DNA of 51,012 nucleotides from Lysobacterales bacterium (lineage in GTDB: Bacteria; Pseudomonadota; Gammaproteobacteria; Xanthomonadales; Marinicellaceae). The stretch spans positions 1 to 51,012 of the forward strand of contig JALSLV010000076.1 in the NCBI GenBank assembly GCA_026988115.1, given 5' to 3'. Shown here piece by piece: positions 8,101 through 16,529 of the stretch (positions are counted from its first letter, which is position 1; each line of letters starts with the position of its first letter). The position numbers and the translations under genes were made by a program. The notes below the pieces were generated by a model. That model was given only the letters and a program-made list of their open reading frames with translations, was not told where the DNA came from and did no database searches.

Positions 8101-8598
8101 TTACATGTATTTTATTAAAGTAAAATATAAAGAATTAATACTATCGCGGGTATCTTTTATTCTAGAAGAGTCGGGTTTTCTTTGCTTAGAGTTAAAATCC
8201 CCTCCTGTAATAATTGCTATCATTTTGAAAGTAGTGTCATTAATTTCCTTCTTTAATAATTCACCGCTTTTTCTATCAATATAATCATTGGTGTAAATAT
8301 GTATTAATTTTAAGAATTCTGAAGTTTTTGAATTCAAACTATGTTCTAGATAATGTCTTTTTTCAGTGTCTAATTTGTTAACAAATGAATCTATACAATT
8401 TTCATTTCCTTTTGACCAATAGGAATAAACATCCTTTAACAAAGATTCCTTTAGAATACTCATAGTCTCAAGAAGTATAAGCTTCTTTTTATATTCATTA
8501 TCAGATTTTTTTAGAAGTTTCGTATAAAAATAAGAAGCTGATGAACCAACTAATGCTCCAATAATAGCAATAAATAAAGTTATGTACCAAGGGCTCAT
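8101..8598 (-). CDS. Small membrane-anchored hypothetical protein, third gene of the GHKL/STAS module
   Basis: This 165-residue protein has one N-terminal transmembrane segment (about residues 4-25, YITLFIAIIGALVGSSASYF), followed by a Lys-rich junction that predicts a cytoplasmic C-terminal domain of about 135 residues, mostly helical. I do not recognise the soluble part. The gene lies 10 nt after the STAS-like gene on the same strand, so it is very likely co-transcribed with it and the GHKL ATPase gene, and could be the membrane output or sensor of that module. Base composition is more AT-rich than in the housekeeping genes nearby, consistent with transfer. Confidence 0.65.
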   Translation of the reverse strand: MSPWYITLFIAIIGALVGSSASYFYTKLLKKSDNEYKKKLILLETMSILKESLLKDVYSYWSKGNENCIDSFVNKLDTEKRHYLEHSLNSKTSEFLKLIHIYTNDYIDRKSGELLKKEINDTTFKMIAIITGGDFNSKQRKPDSSRIKDTRDSINSLYFTLIKYM

Positions 8599-8608
8599 TT
8601 ATTGGATA

Positions 8609-8986
8609 TTAGATAGCTTTTGGTTCTTTAGATTTAAAATTCTTGATTGCATTTAATATATGTCGCCAAATAAAATTTTTATACATTTCAAAATAAGGTT
8701 TGTTAGGGTATGTGATTTTTATAATTCTTTTTATTTCTTCAATATCATGAGGAAGTATTTCATCTCTAACAGCGCCACCAAAAACAGACTCAATAAACGA
8801 GTCACCATAACCTTCAACATCATCAATGATGATTTCAAGTATAACTCCTTTTTTCCGTGCTTTTTTTATAGCTGGTTCAAGCCAAATTTCTCTGAATTCT
8901 TCACCACTTTTAGGCCCATCTTTGCGATATCTACCAAATGGGGCATGTGTAAATTCACCAATATCAATTTTTTCTATATTGCTCAT
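8609..8986 (-). CDS. STAS-like domain protein (DUF4325)
   Basis: This 125-residue protein matches the DUF4325 'STAS-like' family: an N-terminal 'FGRYRKDGPKSGEEFR' (about residues 17-32), a hydrophobic strand, then 'IDDVEGYGDSFIESVFGGAVR' (about 53-73), where the Asp/Gly-Ser-Phe pattern resembles the phosphorylated loop of anti-sigma-factor antagonists. In RsbV/SpoIIAA-like systems such a domain is bound and phosphorylated by a GHKL kinase. Here a GHKL ATPase is encoded 1 nt upstream, which supports a kinase/antagonist pair. No sigma factor gene is present, so the target is unknown. Confidence 0.75.
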   Translation of the reverse strand: MSNIEKIDIGEFTHAPFGRYRKDGPKSGEEFREIWLEPAIKKARKKGVILEIIIDDVEGYGDSFIESVFGGAVRDEILPHDIEEIKRIIKITYPNKPYFEMYKNFIWRHILNAIKNFKSKEPKAI

Positions 8987-8987
8987 A

Positions 8988-10127
8988 TTAAAACCTCACC
9001 GACCAAGTTATTATTGTGCCCTTTAAATTTACTCTTTTCTCTGAAGAAATTTCAGTATTATCTTCAGAGCTAAACATATAATACCCTTTTCCGCTTACAA
9101 TGTGTAGTTTACCACATATTCCTTCATTAACAAAGCCTCTAAAACAATGCAGTCCATTACCTCGAAATATTTCTGATGAGCTGGTACCACCAATTTGCAT
9201 TGCTTTTTTTATTCTATGACTATCGTGATTCCAAAGAGTGGTGTTTTTTATTTGCTCTAAAATCTTTTTACCTTTTTCTGAAACCTCCATACTTTTTGGT
9301 ATAGTTATACCTCTATCACAAAATACAATTCTCAATTCTCTTTTTGTAGAATCATAGGAAGAAGTTAGCCACCAAGGTTTATTTTTATCTACAGGGTAAG
9401 CGTGATATTGCACATTTAATATTGATTCACTTACGGCTCTAAAAAAATTAGTTTGACTAAGTACTGGAAGATTTGAACCTATCATTTTTTCAATTCTACT
9501 ACGAATGCTTACGATTAAATCCCCAGTATTAATTGAATTATCTGCAGCATTATAAGATTCAAATTTTAAGAAATTAACAATGTTTCTTTGGGCTATACGA
9601 TTGTCATCTACAGGGCAGTTTAATAAAACAAAAAATCCTAGTTGATTCAATTGGTTTAATACTTGAGCATTCCATTGTTTTGTATCAACTCTTAATGATA
9701 CATTATTTTTATTGCGCCATGTATCAATTTCAGCAGATAATAAAATACATGCAGATGTTGAAAGGTATTCTAATCTTTCAAAGAATATCTTCACAAGAAT
9801 TCTACATTTGTTTTTGAATTCGAACTCGTTAATTTCTCTAAAAGCTTGAATAATTATAATTGTACTATTATAAGAACTCTCAAGGTCGAAATTTTCAGGA
9901 AGGTTTAGTGATACTTTATTGCCGAACTTTTTCAAACAACTAAATTTTACCAATAATAGCTTTATAAATTTTTCATTAATGATTTTAATTTTATCATTTA
10001 TATTGTTATGATTAGCATCATTCGATTTCCATTTCTCTTTTCTTTTTAGTTCTTTTATATGCTTTGTTTTAGAATAATATTTATGCCAAACTCTTTGTTC
10101 TTTAGATAGTTTCTTCATATTTTTCAT
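8988..10127 (-). CDS. GHKL (histidine-kinase-like) ATPase, RsbW/SpoIIAB-like C-terminus
   Basis: This protein has 379 residues: an unrecognised N-terminal part (1-200, Lys-rich at first) and a C-terminal ATP-binding domain with the GHKL boxes. N-box 'AVSESILNVQYHAY' (E234, N238, H242), G1 'CDRGITIP' (271-277), G2 'RGNGLHCF' (322-329), and the final strand 'GTIITWSVRF'. There is no HisKA phosphoacceptor domain, so it is not a classical sensor kinase. Its ATG (10125-10127) overlaps the TGA of the restriction-enzyme remnant (10124-10126) in an ATGA arrangement, so the module was once translationally coupled to that enzyme. It probably pairs with the STAS-like protein encoded next. Confidence 0.75.
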   Translation of the reverse strand: MKNMKKLSKEQRVWHKYYSKTKHIKELKRKEKWKSNDANHNNINDKIKIINEKFIKLLLVKFSCLKKFGNKVSLNLPENFDLESSYNSTIIIIQAFREINEFEFKNKCRILVKIFFERLEYLSTSACILLSAEIDTWRNKNNVSLRVDTKQWNAQVLNQLNQLGFFVLLNCPVDDNRIAQRNIVNFLKFESYNAADNSINTGDLIVSIRSRIEKMIGSNLPVLSQTNFFRAVSESILNVQYHAYPVDKNKPWWLTSSYDSTKRELRIVFCDRGITIPKSMEVSEKGKKILEQIKNTTLWNHDSHRIKKAMQIGGTSSSEIFRGNGLHCFRGFVNEGICGKLHIVSGKGYYMFSSEDNTEISSEKRVNLKGTIITWSVRF

Positions 10128-10461
10128 CCACCCTCAACATTCCCAATCTCTTCATCGGTCAATCCATACAACTCATAAACCATTGCATCGATTTCATTCT
10201 CGGTTTGGGTGATTTGGGATTGTAGGTGGTGAAATAATCTTGCCATTCGTCTTGTTGGTGCTGTGAAAGGGTGATTTTTTGTTTTGTTAATTCGGTAATC
10301 TGGGTTTTAAAATCATGGTCGTAAAAGCTGTTGAGTTGTATGATTTGGTCTACCTTTTGTGGGTTGTAGTTTTCTTGAAACTTGGAATAAGCTGATACAA
10401 CTTTGCTTTCATCAAGGTGGTTGAGGTGTTTATTGAGAACTGATTTTTGAAATAATGCCAT
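10124..10461 (-). pseudogene. Remnant of an Eco57I-like (type IIG) restriction-modification enzyme
   Basis: The start encodes MALFQKSVLNKHLNHLD, the usual N-terminus of large Eco57I-type methylase/restriction proteins of over 1000 residues. By about residue 40 the text jumps to the C-terminal end (ITELTKQKITLSQHQQDEWQDYF). A frameshift follows: the other frame continues with QITQTENEIDAMVYELYG and LTDEEIGNVEGG to a TGA at 10124-10126, the normal C-terminus of such enzymes. A large internal deletion and a small frameshift therefore reduced the gene to its two ends. The frame without correction stops at 10159. Confidence 0.75.
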
Positions 10462-10537
10462 TTTAGTGATTTTTGGATTTGTTTTTTAGTTTATCATTGT
10501 TAGGATATATTTAAAATATTTTTTTAACATCACGTAG

Positions 10538-10589
10538 CGACAAGGCATTGCCTTGTCGATGATTGGTTGGGTATTACCTTATTGGTAAT
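10538..10589. repeat. Pair of hairpins in intergenic DNA (REP-like)
   Basis: A perfect palindrome built on ACAAGGCATTGCCTTGT spans 10538-10558. It is followed by ATTACC/GGTAAT (10573-10578 with 10584-10589). A GGTAAT/ATTACC hairpin also lies at 50518-50533. There is no T-run, so it is more likely a mobile palindromic repeat than a terminator. Confidence 0.55.
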
Positions 10590-10875
10590 GTGGTGTTTTT
10601 TTGGTTTATTAGGTGCGACAAGGGATTGTGCTATAGTCGTGTTTTCTCTATCGTGATTAGGCCTTTTTGACTTCTTTTCACATCAGTATATCGGTAGTAT
10701 ATCGGGACACCCATCTTATTACTTTTTTTATCTTTCAGCTCTAAGATTGAGATGGCCAAAACACTGCCGTTAGGCAAGAGCATCCTATCCAAAAATTAGT
10801 TTTTATCTGCGTTTTTTTGCGTACATCTGCGGAAAATTGCTTTTGATGTTCGCTACGCCGCAGTACGATTATAAT

Positions 10876-10950
10876 TTTTGTTGGATTGTCGGTTTTAACC
10901 GACGTTTTTTAAGTTTTGTTTGGTTTGAGTGGGATAAATCTAACTCACCA
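10876..10950 (+). repeat. Double-palindrome dispersed repeat, copy 2
   Basis: It reads TTGTTGGATTGTCGG, with palindrome GTCGGTTTTAACCGAC, a T-rich spacer, GAGTGGGATAAATC and TCACCAGT. The second palindrome is degenerate here (TAACTCACC for TCCCACTTACC). Same element as 7563-7641 (inverted) and 49848-49925. Confidence 0.75.
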
Positions 10951-11023
10951 GTTTGGTTTTGGGAAAGGCTAAAGCAAATTTTTATCCTTTGAGTGTTTTT
11001 AAAATCCCAAAACGATAGAATAC

Positions 11024-11032
11024 TGCTAAAAT
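11024..11032 (+). promoter_or_regulatory. Putative extended -10 promoter for tdk
   Basis: TGCTAAAAT (TG-N-TAAAAT) ends 29 nt before the tdk ATG. Similar extended -10 elements (TGCTAGAAT at 23802, TGCTATAAT at 46739) precede other genes in the window. No good -35 box is visible. Confidence 0.4.
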
Positions 11033-11061
11033 AGATTTTTTAATCCATACATCTATTTACT

Positions 11062-11694
11062 ATGGCTAAGCTGTATTTTTATTATTCGGCGATGAATGCG
11101 GGAAAAACCACGCATTTGTTGCAATCCAGTTACAATTACCGCGAACGTGGCATGAACACGTTGATTCTATCACCGGCTTTTGACAACCGTTTTGGTGTCG
11201 GCAAGGTGACTTCGCGGATTGGTATTGATTCGCCTTCTGTGATTTTTTCGGAAAAAGAAAATTTGCTGAATTTGGTTAATAAATACCACAAAGAACACAA
11301 TATCCATTGTGTTTTGGTGGATGAAGCGCAGTTTTTAAGTAAAGATCAGGTCTATCAGATAACCGAAGTGGTGGATCAATTGCATATTCCTGTTTTGGCT
11401 TACGGTTTGCGGACAGATTTTCAGGGTGAATTGTTTACTGGCAGTCAATATTTATTGGCGTGGGCCGACCATTTGGTGGAGCTTAAAACCATTTGCCATT
11501 CGGGTGCAAAAGCCACCATGGTGGTGCGTGTGGACGAGGCAGGACGTGCGGTTAAGTCAGGAGCACAGGTGGAAATTGGCGGCAATGACCGTTATATTTC
11601 GGTGTCTCGTGCCGAATACAAGCGCATATTTTATGATGAAGGCATTATTGAGTCCATCCAGCTATCTTTGCCAATTGTGGAGAAAAAATCATGA
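11062..11694 (+). CDS. tdk: Thymidine kinase (type II)
   Basis: This enzyme phosphorylates thymidine to dTMP with ATP in the salvage pathway. Visible are the P-loop '[12 protein letters not shown]' (about residues 9-20), the Walker-B-like '[15 protein letters not shown]' (about 85-99), '[15 protein letters not shown]' and the lasso-region '[11 protein letters not shown]'. The 210-residue length is slightly longer than the E. coli enzyme. The zinc-site pattern looks eroded: only the first Cys of the usual CxxC remains (CHSGAK), and the later Cys/His pair is replaced (SVSRAEY). It overlaps fmt by 4 nt (ATGA) and heads the tdk-fmt-rsmB-DUF4390-ntrY operon. Confidence 0.93.
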   Translation: MAKLYFYYSAMNAGKTTHLLQSSYNYRERGMNTLILSPAFDNRFGVGKVTSRIGIDSPSVIFSEKENLLNLVNKYHKEHNIHCVLVDEAQFLSKDQVYQITEVVDQLHIPVLAYGLRTDFQGELFTGSQYLLAWADHLVELKTICHSGAKATMVVRVDEAGRAVKSGAQVEIGGNDRYISVSRAEYKRIFYDEGIIESIQLSLPIVEKKS

Positions 11695-12611
11695 GAATAG
11701 TCTTTTGCGGAACCCCAGAATTTTCAGTTGCTCCTTTAAAAAAATTAATTCAAAACGAGTACGAAGTGGTTGCCGTTTATACGCAACCCGATCGAGGGGT
11801 TGGACGCGGTCGAAAGGTGCAGTTTTCGGCAGTTAAACAATGTGCTTTGGAGCATAATATTGAGGTTTATCAACCGGTTTCCTTGCGTGATGAAGATGCG
11901 ATTGAAGAATTGCGCTCTTTAAAACCAGACTTGTTGGTGGTGGTTGCTTATGGTTTGATTTTACCGCAAACTGTTTTGGATATTCCCACGATTTCGTGCT
12001 GGAATATCCATGCTTCGTTATTGCCTCGTTGGCGTGGTGCAGCCCCTATTCATCGTGCTCTATTGGCAGGTGATAAAACCACTGGTGTGGGCATTATGCA
12101 GATGGAAGCAGGCCTTGATACTGGTGCGGTGTATGTGCAGCATGAATGCGCTATAGCCGATGATGAAACCACTGGAAAATTACACAATAAATTAACTGTG
12201 ATGGGCGCGAATGCCTTGCTTGAAGCCATTGAGTTATTGCAGGACAACAATTTGCCACCGCCAATGATCCAAGATGAAGACAAGGTGACTTATGCCAAGA
12301 AATTAACAAAGGCTGAGTCGGTGATTGATTGGAATCAAAGTGCTGAGTTGATTGATAGAAAAATTAGGGCCTTGGTTCCTTGGCCTGGAACCGTTGCAAA
12401 CATTGCTGGTGATGATTATAAAATATGGCAATCAAAATTTATTGAAGAGGACAGTCAAGCCGCAGTGGGAGAAATTGCCCATGCAAACAAATCTTCTTTG
12501 TTTATTCAGTGCCAAAGTGGTCAATTGCAAATTTTATCCATTCAGAAATCAGGGAAAAAACGCTTGGATATTGCTCAGTTTATGCAAGCCAAGGCAGATT
12601 GGTTCACATGA
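11691..12611 (+). CDS. fmt: Methionyl-tRNA formyltransferase
   Basis: Fmt formylates initiator Met-tRNA using 10-formyl-tetrahydrofolate. Its substrate is made by formate-tetrahydrofolate ligase, also encoded in this window (33224-34894). The 306-residue protein shows 'FCGTPEFS' at the N-terminus, '[11 protein letters not shown]', the catalytic '[20 protein letters not shown]' (Asn/His, about residues 105-124), and 'DTGAVYVQ'. A C-terminal OB-fold-like domain follows. Start overlaps the tdk stop and its own stop overlaps the rsmB start, so translation is coupled. Confidence 0.97.
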   Translation: MRIVFCGTPEFSVAPLKKLIQNEYEVVAVYTQPDRGVGRGRKVQFSAVKQCALEHNIEVYQPVSLRDEDAIEELRSLKPDLLVVVAYGLILPQTVLDIPTISCWNIHASLLPRWRGAAPIHRALLAGDKTTGVGIMQMEAGLDTGAVYVQHECAIADDETTGKLHNKLTVMGANALLEAIELLQDNNLPPPMIQDEDKVTYAKKLTKAESVIDWNQSAELIDRKIRALVPWPGTVANIAGDDYKIWQSKFIEEDSQAAVGEIAHANKSSLFIQCQSGQLQILSIQKSGKKRLDIAQFMQAKADWFT

Positions 12612-13849
12612 GTAATCAACGCATAATTGCCGCACAAATCACTTATGAAGTGGTTTTTAAAAAACAAAACTTAAGCGAGCTTTTTAAGCAACGCCTAAGT
12701 GAAAACCTTGCTCCTGAGTTTAAATCAGCAGTCAAGGCCTTGTGTTATGACACCATTAGGCATTATTTGCAGTTGCAAGATCGCTGGCAACAGTTCGTGA
12801 AAAAATTACCTAAGGATAAATTGGTTCGAGTCATTTTATCGCAAGCCCTTGCCGAGTTTTATTACCAACAAAAGCCCGAACACGTAGTGGTCAATGAAGC
12901 CGCTAATGTGGCAAAAAAACTTAAAAAACGTTGGGCATGTGGATTAATCAATGCCACGCTAAGACAGGTTTTGAAAAACAAAGAGTATAAGCCGAAAGAT
13001 GAGGTTGCACAATATGAGCACCCGCAGTGGTGGATAGATCAACTCAAGAACGATTGGCCTGCTGATTGGCAAACAATCATGCAAGCCAACAACCAAAAAC
13101 CACCACTATGGGTGCGCTCTAAAAAACCTGTAGAGTGTGCTCAAAAACACCCAAGTATTGAAGGTGCTTATAAGATTGAAGCACAAATTATTACTAGTAA
13201 TGACGATTTTTTATCTGGTAATTTATCAGTACAAGATGCCAGTGCGCAATTGGCAGGACATATTTTAAATCCGCAAGACAATGAACATATACTTGATATG
13301 TGTGCCGCTCCTGGCGGAAAAACAGGGCATTTGCTTGAGTTGAATAGTAATATTTCACTCGATGCTTTAGAGTTATACGAAAATCGTGCACAGAAAATTC
13401 ATGAAAATTTGCATCGTTTAAAGTTAAACGCTAAGGTAATTGTTGGCGATGGTTCGCAAAGTGATGCATGGTTTAGCGGTCAAAAATACCACAAAATTTT
13501 ATTGGATGCTCCATGCAGTGCCTCAGGAATTGTGCGCCGACAAGTGGATATTAAGTTTCAGAGAAAGCCCGAAGATTTAAAGGCTATATGCCAAACACAA
13601 CAAGAGCTTTTGTCCTCGGCTGCAAAATTATTAACAACTAGAGGGCGGCTGCTTTATGCCACCTGTTCGGTTTTTAAGCAAGAAAATAGCCAACAGATTA
13701 AATTATTTTTAAATTCTCACCCTGAATTTAGTGAAATCAAGTTAAAATATCCCTTTGCAATGAATTGTGAGTTTGGTATTCAAGTAATAACGGGCTCACA
13801 AGATATGGATGGTTTTTATTACTGTTACCTTCAAAAAAATGAACATTAA
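12608..13849 (+). CDS. rsmB: 16S rRNA (cytosine-967-C5)-methyltransferase
   Basis: The 413-residue protein has an N-terminal NusB-like helical domain (about 1-140) and a C-terminal Rossmann methyltransferase domain. SAM-binding 'DMCAAPGGKTGHLLEL', catalytic 'LLDAPCSASGIVRR' and 'YATCSVFKQEN' (the second conserved Cys) are all present. The ATG at 12608 forms an ATGA overlap with fmt. A longer reading frame from 12509 only adds out-of-family residues. The DUF4390 gene starts inside its last codons. Confidence 0.96.
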   Translation: MSNQRIIAAQITYEVVFKKQNLSELFKQRLSENLAPEFKSAVKALCYDTIRHYLQLQDRWQQFVKKLPKDKLVRVILSQALAEFYYQQKPEHVVVNEAANVAKKLKKRWACGLINATLRQVLKNKEYKPKDEVAQYEHPQWWIDQLKNDWPADWQTIMQANNQKPPLWVRSKKPVECAQKHPSIEGAYKIEAQIITSNDDFLSGNLSVQDASAQLAGHILNPQDNEHILDMCAAPGGKTGHLLELNSNISLDALELYENRAQKIHENLHRLKLNAKVIVGDGSQSDAWFSGQKYHKILLDAPCSASGIVRRQVDIKFQRKPEDLKAICQTQQELLSSAAKLLTTRGRLLYATCSVFKQENSQQIKLFLNSHPEFSEIKLKYPFAMNCEFGIQVITGSQDMDGFYYCYLQKNEH

Positions 13850-14369
13850 ATTGTTACTAACACTGTTGTTTTTCAGCACGCTTGTGGTGGCTGAAAACCA
13901 TGTTATTTTTTTAGAAATTAGCAGCAATGAAACCAGCACAGTTATTAAGCCTCAACTTGATTTTCACACCTCAGCGCAAATTAAAGAAGCCATTGATAAC
14001 GGTATTCGCATTAATATTATAGCAAAAGTGGATTTGTATGAACCGCAAAGTTTGTGGTTTAATAAAACCTTAAAAAAACAAAAAATCACCTTAGAGATTT
14101 CTTACTTTTCATTGGGCAAACATTACAAAATTAAGAACTTAAGAACCGATGAGCAAATCGGCGTTAATGAATACCCGCAACTGTGGAAAGAACTTGAAAA
14201 GTTAATGGTTTTTGAATTTCCTAACTCTGCAATAACCTCAAAGAGTTGGGTAAAGTTACGCATCATGCTTGATAAAGGCGCTCTTCCTATTGCCATGCAA
14301 CTGCCTGTTTTATTTGATTCCAATTGGGATATAAATACGCCATGGCATGAACAAAAAGTGATGCAATAG
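13839..14369 (+). CDS. DUF4390 family secreted protein
   Basis: This protein of about 176 residues starts with a signal peptide (MNIKLLLTLLFFSTLVVA). The mature part is typical of DUF4390: a 'LDFHTSAQIKEAIDNGIRI' segment (about residues 41-59), an aromatic strand pair, 'ISYFSLGKHYKI', and a C-terminal 'PVLFDSNWDINTPWH'. The family sits between rsmB and ntrY in many gammaproteobacteria and has no known activity. It was started at 13839 for the signal peptide, overlapping rsmB by 11 nt. Its TAG overlaps the GTG of the kinase gene. Confidence 0.9.
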   Translation: MNIKLLLTLLFFSTLVVAENHVIFLEISSNETSTVIKPQLDFHTSAQIKEAIDNGIRINIIAKVDLYEPQSLWFNKTLKKQKITLEISYFSLGKHYKIKNLRTDEQIGVNEYPQLWKELEKLMVFEFPNSAITSKSWVKLRIMLDKGALPIAMQLPVLFDSNWDINTPWHEQKVMQ

Positions 14370-16522
14370 TGAAAAAAAGCCTGCTCAAAAACACATTAAT
14401 CATTCTGGTCGTATCGGCATTGCTCTTTGCCTTATTCTCTTTGGGTGAGATTATCAAAGGTTCTCAGCAGTTTAATCGTATTTATTTGTGGCTTTTTGGC
14501 GCATCAATTTTAGCGGTTTTAATTTTAGTCATAATTATCACTCAACGACTGGTTTGGCTGTATTTAAAAAATAAAAAAAAGGAAGCTGGCATTCGCTTAA
14601 CGACTCGAATGGTAACGACTTTTGCATCGCTTTCATTGCCACCTGTTCTTATCATTTATCTCTTTTCCACTCAAATTTTAAATAACTATATTGACAGTTG
14701 GTTTGACATTAAAATTGACAAAGCGTTAAATGACTCTCTTGAATTAGGTGAAATATTTTTAAATACGCAAAGTAAACAGGCATTAGATCAAACCAAAAAA
14801 ATAGCGTCTCAATTGGCAGATATAGACAACCCAAGGCAAGCCATTTACTTAGAAAAATTTCTTGATGAATCCAATGCCACCAGCCTTTCGTTAATCTCTG
14901 CTAGTGAAAAAATACTCGAAAGAGCCAGCATTGATATCCTTGATTTAACCACTGACTTGCCTCCACAAAATGCCTTTCGAGATGTTCGTAATGGCACCAA
15001 TTTCACCCGCATAGAAACCAGAGAAGGGTCTTTGTTGCAAATCAGGGTGTTAGTGAAAATTGAAAACGTGTTGCGAGTTTCCTCAAATTTTAGGTATTTA
15101 CAGGGCCTCTTTGCCATTCCAAAACAATACAGCAAGTTAGCCTATAACATTGAAGAAGCTGCCATTGGTTATAATCAGCAAAAATACCAACGAGAACAGC
15201 TCAAGAACTCTTATAACATTATTTTGGCGTTGGTGTTGTTGCTTGTCATGTTGTTGGCCTTGTTGTGGGCCTTTTCAGCAGCTAAAAATCTGGTTGCACC
15301 TGTTCGGCTGCTCTACAAGGCAACCGAAAGAATAGCAGAAGGCGATTACAGCAAAACGATACCCGTTACCTCCAATGATGAAATTGGATTTTTGGTTAAA
15401 TCCTTTAATTCCATGTCTTCTCAATTAGCCGCTTCCAGTGCACTGGCTCACCGAGCGCAAACAGATGCCTTGAATCAACAGCTTTACCTGCAAAATGTGT
15501 TGTCGCATTTATCCAGTGGTGTCTTGAGTGTCAATAAAGAACAACGCATTCTTATGGCAAACTCTGCAGCTTTGAAAATAGTGAATCTCAAGTCAATAGA
15601 TATTGTTAACCAAAATATTCACCAATTAACCGTTAAAAATGAAGGGTTAGAACCTTTAGTCGAATTAATTATTACTAAATTAAATGACCACAACGAGGAA
15701 TGGCAACAAGAAATTTTAATTACCCAAAAGGATGAGCGAAAAGTGTTGGTTGTGCGTGGCAGCCACATTCCTGAACAAGAACAGGATGAGGGTGGTATTG
15801 TTGTAGTTTTTGATGACCAGACCATTATCAATCAAGCCCAACGGGATGCCGCTTGGTCGGAGGTGGCTCGGCGTTTGGCGCATGAGGTAAAAAATCCCTT
15901 AACACCGATTCAATTATCTGCCGAACGGTTGCGTCTGCGTTTTTTAAAAAAACTACCCGAAGAAGACAAAGATGTTCTTGATAGAGCCACTCAAACTATC
16001 GTCTCTCAAGTGGATAATTTAAAAACATTGGTGAATGCGTTTTCAGATTATGCCAAAGCCCCTGAATTAAAACGAGAACCGCGTGGACTGAATCGTTTAA
16101 TCAAAGAAGCCGTGGATTTGTATTATATTTCACACGCTGGCATAAATTTTGATTTGGTTTTACACAACCCTGAACCCACTATGTTTATTGATAAAGTGCG
16201 TTTTTCACAGTTATTAACGAACTTAATTAAAAACTCATCTGAAAGTGCTGAAGGTCAAGAGTTGACGATTAAAATTGAAACCCGAATCAGTGAACAATTA
16301 GATAATATACTGGTGTTGCGATTTAGTGATAACGGCAATGGTTTTAAACAAAGAATTTTAGAACATTTATTTGAACCTTATGAAACCACCAAAGCAACAG
16401 GTTCTGGGCTTGGTTTAGCTATTGTTAAAAAAATTGTTGAAGAGCACGGGGGAAATATTAAGGCTTATAATGATGCTCTTGGTGCCGTTATTGAGATTAA
16501 TTTGCCCATCTACAAAAAATAG
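14369..16522 (+). CDS. ntrY: NtrY-like membrane sensor histidine kinase
   Basis: This 717-residue kinase has three or four transmembrane segments (about 8-28, 40-60, 85-105 and 283-303), a periplasmic loop between the last two, a HAMP domain (about 305-355), a PAS domain (about 375-490), and the HisKA motif 'RRLAHEVKNPLTPIQ' with H505. The ATPase domain follows: 'LLTNLIKNSSESA', 'FSDNGNGF', 'GSGLGLAIVKKI'. The domain order is that of NtrY, which senses nitrogen or redox state. It starts with GTG at 14369, overlapping DUF4390. The usual partner NtrX is absent: the next gene, mutM, is on the other strand, so the response regulator must be elsewhere. Confidence 0.9.
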   Translation: MKKSLLKNTLIILVVSALLFALFSLGEIIKGSQQFNRIYLWLFGASILAVLILVIIITQRLVWLYLKNKKKEAGIRLTTRMVTTFASLSLPPVLIIYLFSTQILNNYIDSWFDIKIDKALNDSLELGEIFLNTQSKQALDQTKKIASQLADIDNPRQAIYLEKFLDESNATSLSLISASEKILERASIDILDLTTDLPPQNAFRDVRNGTNFTRIETREGSLLQIRVLVKIENVLRVSSNFRYLQGLFAIPKQYSKLAYNIEEAAIGYNQQKYQREQLKNSYNIILALVLLLVMLLALLWAFSAAKNLVAPVRLLYKATERIAEGDYSKTIPVTSNDEIGFLVKSFNSMSSQLAASSALAHRAQTDALNQQLYLQNVLSHLSSGVLSVNKEQRILMANSAALKIVNLKSIDIVNQNIHQLTVKNEGLEPLVELIITKLNDHNEEWQQEILITQKDERKVLVVRGSHIPEQEQDEGGIVVVFDDQTIINQAQRDAAWSEVARRLAHEVKNPLTPIQLSAERLRLRFLKKLPEEDKDVLDRATQTIVSQVDNLKTLVNAFSDYAKAPELKREPRGLNRLIKEAVDLYYISHAGINFDLVLHNPEPTMFIDKVRFSQLLTNLIKNSSESAEGQELTIKIETRISEQLDNILVLRFSDNGNGFKQRILEHLFEPYETTKATGSGLGLAIVKKIVEEHGGNIKAYNDALGAVIEINLPIYKK

Positions 16523-16529
16523 TGAATAC

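Larger units (their letters stand above)
10462..11061. other. 600-bp intergenic region with several palindromes, no gene
   Basis: No convincing ORF was found. The stretch holds a 21-nt palindrome (10538-10558), an ATTACC/GGTAAT hairpin (10573-10589), an AT-rich 'TCTGCG' stretch (about 10805-10845), the second copy of the double-palindrome repeat (10876-10950), and a promoter-like -10 for tdk. Confidence 0.6.

Noticed and set aside
8660-9073. A plus-strand ORF of 137 codons opposite the STAS-like and GHKL genes
   Set aside because: Phe/Asn-rich AT-driven text with no motif; the minus-strand genes show recognised motifs.
12509-12607. A longer start for rsmB at 12509
   Set aside because: The extra residues lie inside fmt and do not match the family; ATG 12608 forms an ATGA overlap.
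16523-16529. A terminator between ntrY and mutM
   Set aside because: The 7-nt convergent gap and its surroundings show a T-run but no stem.
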